A stretch of DNA of 64,000 bases from Juglans regia. Lineage: Eukaryota > Streptophyta > Magnoliopsida > Fagales > Juglandaceae. The notes below the pieces were generated by a model. It made no database searches. It was not told the DNA's origin and was given only the letters and a program-made list of their open reading frames with translations. Made by a program: the position numbers and the translations under genes. Where the stretch lies: assembly GCF_001411555.2 (NCBI RefSeq), contig NC_049903.1, positions 13,621,234-13,685,233 on the forward strand, written 5' to 3'. Below, piece by piece: positions 55,501-64,000 of this stretch (positions within the stretch are counted from its first letter, which is position 1; every line of letters begins with the position of its first letter).

Positions 55501-57302
55501 CTTTCGTGAAGCAGCTACATTACATGGTTTGTTACAAAGAGATACCAGTTTGCAAGATTGTATGCAAGAGGCTTCCTTATACCAAATACCACACAGTTTA
55601 AGACGGCTATTTGCAACAATTTTAGTATACTGTAATCCAACAAATCCTAGAGAACTTTGGGAATATTTTGAACAAGATATGTCAAGTGATTTCCAAACAA
55701 GTGTTGCAACATCAGCAGATATTAGGACAAAAGTCTTACGAAGCATCTCTTCTACACTTGAATCGATGGGAAAAGACAAACATGTTTCATTTAATAGAAC
55801 ATGATGTCTCTTTTGATCAGAACGAAACTGAAGCTAGAGAAATAAATGATGAATTTGCAGTTCTGATACCAGAAGAAGATCTTATGGCTTCGATGAGTCT
55901 TAATTCTGAACAACAACACGCATATGAATCAATTTTGCAGAAAGTCCTTCTAAATGAATCTGCTGCATTTTTTATTGATGGTCCGGGCGGAACAGGGAAA
56001 ACATTCTTATATAAAGCACTTCTCGCTACAGTAAGATCAAGAAACTTAATTGCTCTTGCAACTGCATCGTCTGGTGTTGCTGCATCTATTTTACCTGGAG
56101 GTCGAACAGCCCATTCACGCTTCAAAATTCCATTAGATCTTGACAAAAATAGTACTTGTTGTGTAAGCAAACAAAGTGCTCTTGCCAAATTGTTACGTCT
56201 TGCAAAGCTAATCATATGGGATGAAGCACCTATGTCTAGAAAAGAATGTATGCAAGCATTGGATAAAATGTTACAAGACATAACTGATTCAAGGTTACCA
56301 TTTGGTGGAAAAATTATCGTTTTCGGTGGAGATTTTCGTCAAGTCTTACCTGTGATTCGGAAAGGTACAAGACAAGAAGAAGTTAAAGCCAGTTTAGCAT
56401 CGTCATATTTGTGGTCTACTTTAACTAAGATTAGGTTGAGTGAGAATATGCGAGCAAGATTCGATCCAAACTTCTCAAATTATTTACTTCAGGTCGGAAA
56501 TGGAACAACACCAATCACAATTGAGAATAAGATCAAAATTCCCAATGAAATGCTCATTCCTTACAAAAATGATGTGGAGTCTTTAGATGATCTGATCGAT
56601 GCAGTCTTCCAAGATATTGGCAGCTATTCAGAAAATTTATCCGAAATGACAAATCGAGCTATCTTGACACCAAAGAACAACTCTGTCGATGAGATAAATA
56701 CAATACTTATTCAAAGATTTCCTGGTACAGTTACACAATACTATAGCTTCGATGAAACGATTGATACATCAGAACAAGGAATCATGGAGGATTTTTTAAA
56801 TACATTGACACCAAATGGACTTCCACCTCATGAGCTGTTATTAAAAAAAAATTGTCCCATCATGTTACTCAGAAATGTCAATCCTTCAGAAGGTTTATGC
56901 AATGGAACACGTCTTATTTGTCGCAACTTTGAACGAAATATCATTGATGCTGAAATTGCAGTTGGTCACCACACCGGAAAAAGAGTTTTCATACCAAGAA
57001 TTCCTTTCTTGCCAAATGCAGATGACAATAGTGGTTTTCCATTCAAAAGAACACAATTTCCTATCAGATTAAGTTTTGCAATGACAATAAATAAAGCACA
57101 AGGACAGACATTAGATTTTGTTGGTGTATACTTGCCTCAACCTGTATTTTGTCATGGCCAACTTTATGTAGCACTATCAAGAGCCAAGACTTCTGCTTCA
57201 GTAAAAGTTCTTATAAGACCAGTATCAACTCAAGATTGTGAAGAAGCTGAAACAAATAATATTGTTTATAAAGAATTACTAACACTAACATATCCATCAT
57301 AA
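52502..57302 (+). pseudogene. Helitron Rep/PIF1-helicase (RepHel)
   Basis: Exon 52502?-52882 (SLEEREHIRQKKKEKHLQQR), intron 52883-52988, exon 52989-53898 (FCRFCEAKRF, FTSFGVKFDRDL, YTFRAQGQIYHYINDLIP, DPLQYPLLFPFGDTGWH), intron 53899-53985, then the Rep part: GKPDIFLTMTCNPSW, HUH motif GLPHAHFLII, CFPQYKRC, and the tyrosine motif KYLYKYIYKGHD. The SF1 PIF1-type helicase follows with Walker A GPGGTGKT (from about 55979), Walker B IIWDEAPM, FGGDFRQVLPV, TINKAQGQT and YVALSRAK, ending at 57302. It would nick and unwind DNA for rolling-circle-like transposition. Three apparent single-base frame changes break it: in an A8 run just after 53986, near 54626, and near 55790. All motifs are otherwise intact. 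The breaks may be real or assembly indels. Confidence 0.88.
52883..52988 (+). other. Intron in RepHel
   Basis: GTAAGA...CCATAG between FRG and NQHQQ codons, phase 1, T-rich (TTCTTTTCC-like) 3' part. Confidence 0.8.
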
Positions 57303-57471
57303 ACTTCTGTAAGTAATCAAATTTCAATATATACCTCTCAATTAAATACAATTTGTTTTTCCATTATGTAATTTTCAGAATTTCTTGTTTTTCTATTATT
57401 GAAATTGTCTTATTTAAATTCAATTGTTTAAACTAATTTTTTTTTCTCTTCATTTATAAGTAGGCTTCAAC

Positions 57472-59709
57472 ATGCGGACTATCTATACATCAATCAAAGA
57501 CATTACTCCAAGTACAAGAAATTGGAGCATCAAGATGATTGTTTCAGACAAATCTCCCAAACGTACTGCACAACATTCACCGACAAAATATCAAAATCTG
57601 ACATTGATAGACCCTAAGGTAACACATTGATATCATTATCATTCTTGCAAAAATATACTTAATATTTATATTATATTCCTTCACATGATATATCCAAAAT
57701 AAATATGTTTTCCCCTTACAACATAGATTCATTCTAACTATATTCTCAGATTAAATCTTATATATATTTAATAAATACTATTTTACAATCAATAGAATAT
57801 AATTAACTATTCATTTATACAATATTATGCAGGGCAACCGACTACAAGCAACAATTTTCGGCAAAGATATAGACCTACGTAATGACATGTTGCACATCTT
57901 CCGGTCTTACTACATCAGTAATGCTTATGTTAAGCCTTTAGATCCCAGGCATAGAATTGAAGCGCATGAATACCAGTGGATCTTAAATTCAAGAACAATC
58001 ATCGAAAACATTCAAGATAACGAAGTGGAATTACAACCACCAGAATATGATATTATCCCATTCACCAATCTGCATGAGTACAAAGACACTGGAACTGAAA
58101 TAGGTAAATATCACATCGATATATTTAACGTACATCTTGATATTCTTATTCAGTTTTCACAATTTTTTTTTTTAACATAATTGGACAGCTATTCTGGCGA
58201 TCGCAATATACATGAAACCTCCTAGAGAAATTACCTCAAAACATGGGCCAACAAAGATTCAAGAAATATATGTTATCGACCAGAGGTAAAAAAGATTTCT
58301 CAACTATATATGTGATATTAATAAATTCTTTAATTAACTTATTTTCAATACTATTTCATCATGCTACACTTTTAAATATTTTCTCCTAAAATTTACAGCC
58401 TAATGCCCATATGGTTGACTATGTGGAGTCGATTTGTGGATGGTGAATGCCAAACAATCTCTGATATTATTGAAGCTAAGCCAACTCTACTCGCAACACG
58501 TATAAAAGTTGGTTCATACAATGGTATATCACACAACTTATAACATCAACATTTATTAAAAATAGAATGTTATTATCTACTAACAAATATCTTTTCTTTA
58601 TAATATAGGTCTCTCTCTTTCGTCTCAACCAACAAGTGTATTTACCTTAAATCCTGTCATCCCTGCTGCAACTCCATTATGCCAATGGTAATTCTTTCTT
58701 ACTTTATTATATACATATACAATTTGTACCTACTATATCTTTTCCTCCATTATTTCTCTCATTCATTTTAAATTATTCTAAAAATATTTAGGACAATGCT
58801 AAACCATGCACTGCTTGAAGAAATCGTCGAAAAAAATCTACATCACACAACAACATCAGTATCAGCATCGACATCAAATGTTGACATGATAGACATAATT
58901 AAGCTTGATGATCTTGCTGGTTTTCTTAAATCATTACAGCCGATGACGGTACATTTCTAACCTTATCTTAAGATTACATATTATTTACAACCACTAAAAA
59001 TATATACCTGTTGCAAAATTAATGCAGAAAGCAAAATTTTGGATTAAAGCAACTATTTGTGTGGTTGATCTCCATCAAATATTCTTCTACATGTCCTGCA
59101 TTGGATGTAAAAAGTGGACTGGATATGAACAAAATGAAAAATTTCAATGTTATCATTGCAAATATATGAGTAATGCACAACCACGGTATACATCTTATAT
59201 TCATATTTTACGTCGTAAATATTCCTTTAATCACTTTTATATTATATTTAAATTATTGCTTAATCATTCAGACTAAAAAATATAGTTTGTTTATATAGCT
59301 GTCGAGCTTACATCGAAGTTGACGATGGTAATGGACGACTAGGAGCTGTCATGTTCGGTAAAATCGCAGAAGAAGCTCTAGGTTGCACAGCAATCGAACT
59401 AATGGAACATACAGGAGAGGTAACCAACTTATTCAAATTCCAATTTATATTTTAAAAACATTTAATTTTAGATATTCAAATAGGAAGTTATTAAAAATAT
59501 ATTTTACATTAAATTTATTCACCATACAGGAACATTTACCGTATATCCAAAATATTGCAAAATTATGTTCAACAAAAAAATGGATCATACAATTGGGTGC
59601 AGATTTAGATCAACTCCAAAAACAACGTCACAAAAACTTCAACGTTCTCTCCATAAATGCTGCGAATGAGGAGAACAATGCTGTGAATGAGGAGAACACA
59701 CCACTTTGA
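57472..59709 (+). CDS. Helitron-encoded RPA1-like single-strand DNA-binding protein, 9 exons
   Basis: A 444-residue frame I could follow without a stop through nine exons: 57472-57618, 57833-58103, 58189-58285, 58399-58523, 58609-58687, 58792-58948, 59028-59185, 59299-59419 and 59530-59709. All eight introns are GT...AG and phases match at every joint. The start is MRTIYTSIKDITPSTRNWSI, an OB-fold opening of plant RPA70-like proteins, followed by GNRLQATIFGKDI (first OB fold), a middle OB fold (SLMPIWLTMWSRFVDGEC), and a C-terminal OB fold with a C4 zinc finger (CIGCKKW...FQCYHCK) and AYIEVDDGNGRLGAVMFG. Plant Helitrons often carry such a gene, thought to coat single-stranded intermediates or to help replication in the nucleus. 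It lies 170 bp after the helicase stop, same strand. Its intact state contrasts with the broken RepHel next door. Confidence 0.85.
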
Positions 59710-60031
59710 ATCCATTATGTAATATTCAGTTGTTTCAAACTTTACTTTTAGTACCAAAAGAAACAATTATGTAATATTTAATCGTTTCAGACTTTACTTT
59801 ATGTAATATTTAGTTGTTTCAGACTTTACTTTTAGTACCAAAAAAACAATTATGTAATATTCACTTTCCTGACTTACTTAAACATATAGTCTGTCTAAAT
59901 CTATTATCAGAGACTTTAAACAATTATAATTTGCTTAAACAATTAATTATGTTATCTTCATAGACCTTATCATTAATTTCTCTTCTTCTACACTAGATGT
60001 TTATATTTTAGAATAATCTAACACAGGGCAA

Positions 60032-60060
60032 ACGTGCATCGCACGTAGTTCCACTGCTAG
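60032..60060 (+). repeat. Helitron 3' terminal hairpin and CTAG
   Basis: ACGTGC (60032-60037), loop ATC, GCACGT (60041-60046), spacer AGTTCCACTG, terminal CTAG. This is the 3' replication stop signal of Helitrons. Confidence 0.9.
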
Positions 60061-60814
60061 TATATATATATATATATATATAAAGGAATATTATTGCTAA
60101 GGAGGTATGCAGCTTATCAAGCATCGTGGACAGAGAAAGCATGGTCCCCATGCATGAATGCATCAAGTGATGATAGGTGCCTGAAAATTTAGGATGAATT
60201 GTTGGAGTCCTTTTCTTAGAGTTCCAAGTGTCTTTCTTCAATTGGGAGACCTGGATATTCCAAATCAGCATCACCTTAATTATAACTTTATTCGTTGTGC
60301 CTATCCCATCATACATTGAACCCAACATTCATAACCATCCAATGTCTCACTAATATAAAGAGCGTGACATATATATATATATATATATAATTATATTAAA
60401 GATTGATCGAGGAATATAATCAATCCATGATTCCTTTTTAATCACATGCATGTTCTCATGTAACTTTGATAAGAGTATCCAAAGTATTTGTAAAGCAGAA
60501 TTGTTACAGCCCTTACCGCTTTTTCCAGTTGTAGCCCCTACCCGTTTGCTGCATTAACCTAAGACGTACAAATATTGGAAAAAATCAACAATTAAATTTT
60601 TCAGAAGAAAGCATAAGGGGGTCTTAATTAACCAAGTAGTACGTACGTACGAAGCCTTACTCCCATGTAAAAAAATCTAAAACACACTCCCAAAATGTGG
60701 GAAAAAAAAAATTATGCCTTTTTTAATTAACAAGTGGCCGCCAGCGTTCAAACTACACTCTACATGATTTTGGGTTGGTTTGTTCAAACTACGTGTTCTT
60801 AATTAGACCTTACC
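60061..60814. other. Right flank of the Helitron, no gene
   Basis: Begins with (TA)11. A second AT tract is at 60369-60389. No recognisable coding sequence. Confidence 0.5.
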
Positions 60815-60950
60815 CACTATAAAAAAAAAAGCTTTTGTGACTAATTTATTTTAATTAAAAGACTATTCACAACTAATTTTAATTATAAATAATCATTTTA
60901 TTAAAATTAACTGGTCGTAAATATATAATTTTCTTATAATAATCATTGAG
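60815..60950. mobile_element. Small CACTA-like miniature element, tentative
   Basis: Starts CACTATAAAAAAAA with subterminal TTTTGTGACTAATTTATTTT and contains a shorter repeat CACAACTAATTTTAATT; ends near TTTCTTATAATAATC, a decayed complement of CACTATAAGAAA. No TSD is clear. Confidence 0.4.
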
Positions 60951-62278
60951 ATTCTCCCCCGGCCTCGTAAAATAAGTTTGATCAGAGAGCTGTCATGTCT
61001 TTATCTTAAGGATTCATCTAACCAAATGGGTGGAAGAAACAACTTCTCCTCATGAGATACATGACAATAATTCTTGACTTAAAACAATTCTTTGCATACA
61101 AGTGTTAGCCAGAGAGAACTAAGTACATCATGTAACTCATGTTCTTAAAAAAAATTAGGCGGGATAAGGCTAACAGTATTAAACTTTATATATTGTTTTG
61201 TGGTCTAGATCAGTTTTTGTTGTATATGCTTTTAATTAATCATGCATGCTTGCATTGCCACCATTATGTGACAAAACCAACAAGCTAGCTAACTAGTTCC
61301 TACCTACTGCATGCCAGCTTTTCCACAATAATACGAACATAAATTATTTAACTACTAATCCCATCATCTGCCTTACCAAGTTAGACAGAAAAGCTTTACC
61401 TTTTCTTTAGAAAGAAAACAAATCCCTCCAAGTGCCGTCGTCAGAGAGGAAGGGGTGAGCTTCGGCTCTACCTTCCTCTTCATTTTCTTTTCATTTTCTT
61501 CTTCCTTTCCACTATCTATTTATGAATATATTTTTATGGTAGTATTTTTCTACTGGTGTGGATTTTCTTAGATCTATTGCACTCCGGTCATGAACAGTCG
61601 ACACGTGCCCCACCACGACGTTCCCCTCCCACCGATCTATTTGGATGACACGGAACTGAGCCCAATATTTAAGATCGTGGCCTTCACGTGCAGTTTGTTT
61701 CCGCACTTGGTCTTCACACACCGCCACACTCCGTCAACTCCGCGGGCTACACGCGCCGCACCAGCAGAATCACCACCCTCCAATCCTTCAGATCGGCCAG
61801 ACGCCTCCTCCATTCAATCGGTGCGTGGTCCTCACGTGCCACTCTAGAGGAGTGGGTTAACTATTCCTCCGCTGCAGATCTGTTCTTCCCCTGCTGGTCT
61901 ATCCGGATTATTGCTTTCCCTAACCGATGATCTTGTGAGAGAGATTAAGGACTTCACTAACAAATACTTCAAGACTTTAAACTACAGTGCATCCATTTGC
62001 ACCGCTTCCAGCAGTGGCTTGCCTTCAAAATGTCTTTTAAGACGGTTCCCTCTTAGTAGGGCTTGGGTAGAGACCAAGAAATTAGTCTCAGAACCTTTTT
62101 TTTTTTTTTCTTTTTTTTCATCACATTTGTGTTGTGTTTGTTGTCTTGGGGTATTTTGTTGGGGAACCTCACCCCCTCTAACATGTATCATCATTTATTT
62201 TAATGAAGTTTACTTGCTTAAAAATATGTTATTTAACTACTAACTACAACAACTATTTACAATATATTTAATGAGTGA
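60951..62278. other. Unidentified, with a GC-rich patch
   Basis: 61590-61930 is much GC-richer than its surroundings and open in two overlapping frames (85 and 80 codons), both Ser/Pro/Arg-rich and unlike anything I know. It may be a fragment of a gene leader or captured sequence. A T-rich run and GGGGAACCTCACCCCC follow at 62.1-62.18 kb. Confidence 0.35.
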
Positions 62279-62522
62279 TGCTAGTATATCGTCCAGCTTT
62301 GATTGATGGACATGCCCACTAGTACAAATTTTATTTTTTATTTTTTTTGTCCTTCTCCTTTTCACATTTTTTAATTATCTTTAAATATTTTTAAAAAATA
62401 TAAAAATACGTCAATACACTAAAAGTTATTTCCTTAACTATTAAGTAAAAAAAATATTTTAAAAAAAATTTAAATACATGAGCGGTCAAAATGAGGCACA
62501 AAGTTGGACGACATACTAGTAT
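62279..62522. mobile_element. Foldback MITE with ~21-bp arms
   Basis: CTAGTATATCGTCCAGCTTTG (62281-62301) pairs with the right end CAAAGTTGGACGACATACTAG (62499-62519) with two mismatches. The core CTTAACTATTAAG (62433-62445) is shared with the MITE at 48.83 kb. Confidence 0.8.
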
Positions 62523-62794
62523 TTTCCATATTTAATTAATTTTTCTTGAATATTACCACACATTTATTTTGATATATCTGTTTGAGTACTGTATGTTCTA
62601 TCCCTGGTCATCTCAATTCTTTGGCTGAAATAAATATTTACATATTGTCTGGTTGTTTTACTTTTTTAGTTGTGTGCATGGAAGACTTCTAGCTAGACAG
62701 ATATGAGAAGATGGAAAAGCGTGTCATGAATGATGAACTTCTACGAGTTCCATCAAACACCAAAAGCAAAGCTCAAAACCTATATGTACGTGTG

Positions 62795-62824
62795 TGTGTA
62801 TATATATATATATATATACACATA
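62795..62824. repeat. GT/AT microsatellite
   Basis: GTGTGTGTA then (TA)n to ACACATAC, a compound dinucleotide tract. Confidence 0.85.
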
Positions 62825-62924
62825 CTAGTAAGGGTGGTACGTACAAGGCATGTATGCCCCTTGAACGTAGTGCCCAATTGGTGGAAAAAAAAGATATATT
62901 AAAAAATAAAATATTTTAACATAA

Positions 62925-63305
62925 GTAGATTATAGTAATAATTCATTTAAATTGTGTGAAATATTAAAAAGTTAGCGAAATTTAGGGACAAAAATGAAAA
63001 AACACAAATAAAACAAAAGGGAATCGAGGGAAAAAATTGGGAAACAAAGAAAAAAGAATGGCAACAACGTAAATATGCGAATAAAATAGAGAGACAAAAA
63101 TGGAAAGAAAAGTGGTCGAAAAATTACTTATCATGATACTAAGGGACACAACCGTAAAATTCGAACAAAATAAAAGCAAATTGAGGGAAAAAAAGGGAAA
63201 AGAAACAAAAAGGAAGAACAAAAACGTAAATATGTGAACAGATCAAGCAAAGCGAAGGGATAAAAAGGAAAAACTGCTAAAATAGAAGGGCAAAAAGGGA
63301 AAAAA
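62925..63305. repeat. Purine-rich strand-asymmetric repeat
   Basis: The plus strand is almost all A and G for ~380 bp, with short blocks GGGACAAAAATG, GAGGGAAAAAA, AAAAGGGAAAA and a longer unit ACGTAAATATG(C/T)GAA recurring at about 63067 and 63223. The minus-strand Phe-rich ORF is a by-product. Confidence 0.7.
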
Positions 63306-63411
63306 ATGTAGTAAAAAATCCACTATTCATTCATGGTTAGCCTCTTTTATTTATGGAATATATAAATATATATATATATTATATATCTTTATGATCTCTT
63401 TTTTATCCCAG

Positions 63412-63526
63412 TGTGATACCACATATGATAAGGATAAAAGTAGGTGGTGTATAAAATCTCATATTATTTGGGAATGAGAAGTTCTTGATCTTTATAATGT
63501 TCTAATAGGACTCTAATTGTATTATT
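63412..63526. mobile_element. Truncated LTR of the TRIM family
   Basis: Begins TGTGATACCACATATGATA and continues GTAGGTGGTGTAT, TTTGGGAATGAGAAGTTCTT and CTTTATAA as in the TRIM LTRs at 15.73-16.18 kb, with many substitutions. It stops where a hAT-like end starts, so the rest is probably beyond that insertion. Confidence 0.82.
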
Positions 63527-63854
63527 TAGGGCTGTATAAGAAATCTTAAAACCGACTGGGACCTACTCAGACCAGCCGAAACTTGCGTAAAACTGGTCAG
63601 CCGGTGATTGAATTTGGCCAAAACCGATGTCCAGCGGTTTGGTCCCAGTTTTGGCCTAGACCGGACCGCTAAACTGACATATAGTTTAAATTTTTTTTTT
63701 TTTTAAAAATTATGCATATATGAAACGACGCCGTTTCACTCAAACATATAAAGGAAACGGAAGCCAAACGGCTCCGTTTCACTCTAGGGTTTAAACACCC
63801 GCACACACTCTTCTTTTTCCTCATTTCCTTATTCTCATTTCAGTGATTTCACAG

Positions 63855-63912
<58 letters not shown>

Positions 63913-64000
63913 CTACGTCTTCACACGTAGGGCCACCTCCATTTCCACTAGAGACGCCGATGAACCGACCGGAGTTACGTTGAGACCGATATCGACGGTT
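63527..64000. mobile_element. Start of a hAT-like element, runs off the window
   Basis: TAGGGCTGTA start, then subterminal copies of AAACCGAC / GGTTTTGG / AACTGG-type motifs in both orientations (63545-63680), a layout seen in plant hAT relatives. Also two AAACGACGCCGTTT / ACGGCTCCGTTT palindromic blocks around 63724-63781. The other terminus is outside. Confidence 0.5.
63858..63910. repeat. (CT)26 microsatellite
   Basis: An uninterrupted CT dinucleotide tract of 53 bases. Confidence 0.95.

Larger units (their letters stand above)
49016..60060 (+). mobile_element. Autonomous-type Helitron, ~11 kb, apparently full length
   Basis: The 3' end is diagnostic: a 6-bp-arm hairpin ACGTGC-ATC-GCACGT (60032-60046) 10 bases before the terminal CTAG (60057-60060), followed by T. 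The proposed 5' end begins TCACCC after an A, so the element sits between A and T as Helitrons do, and both flanks are TA-dinucleotide tracts, consistent with insertion into one (TA)n tract. A subterminal imperfect palindrome CGTGTATATACATG lies at 49036-49049. Content in order: a 5' leader, 158-bp tandem repeats, 589-bp tandem repeats, Rep/helicase gene, RPA1-like gene, 3' end. The 3' end is firm; the 5' end is inferred. Confidence 0.8.

Overview
The window is nuclear DNA of a flowering plant, almost certainly a woody eudicot. It has GT-AG introns, plant gene families (Bet v 1/major-latex proteins, FAR1-related sequences, LRR receptor kinases), plant transposon clades and an AT-rich background. 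A dispersed miniature element rich in TTGAGTTGAG-type tracts reminds me of Juglandaceae/Fagales genomes, but that placement is an impression from memory. One run of 100 Ns (45609-45708) shows it is a scaffolded draft assembly.

The window is mostly transposable elements, many nested, with relics of host genes between them. From left to right: CACTA-type ends (1.1, 5.1-5.3, 5.45 kb); a broken Bet v 1/MLP gene (2.8-3.4 kb); a first exon of an LRR receptor kinase on the minus strand (7.5-7.7 kb); a degenerate minus-strand Ty3/gypsy element with one recognisable LTR (7.8-13.3 kb); a plus-strand L1-type LINE (14.35-18.5 kb) holding a complete 447-bp TRIM with a target-site duplication; and a FAR1-related (FRS/MULE-derived) pseudogene (26.2 to 19.1 kb, minus) split by a complete Ty1/copia element (19340-24238, both LTRs, TSD ACATG).

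The middle third holds a 5'-truncated LINE (28.3-30.6 kb), a probable very long solo LTR (31.6-36.4 kb) carrying two later MITEs, a 583-bp Harbinger-type MITE, a copia tail relic, a cluster of foldback MITEs (41.9-43.0 kb), a minus-strand LINE tail, and the last exon of an LRR receptor kinase running towards the assembly gap.

The right third is dominated by a putatively complete ~11-kb Helitron (49016-60060). Its 3' end has the expected hairpin and CTAG terminus, and it is inserted in a TA tract. It contains 158-bp GC-rich tandem repeats, 589-bp AT-rich tandem repeats, a Rep/PIF1-helicase gene broken by three apparent single-base frameshifts, and a nine-exon RPA1-like gene whose reading frame I can follow without interruption through eight canonical introns. 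The last 4 kb contain MITEs, purine-rich repeats, a second copy of the TRIM LTR, and the start of a hAT-like element running off the window.

At least seven copies of one TTA/TAA-flanked MITE superfamily are scattered through the window. No rRNA, tRNA or CRISPR structure was seen.
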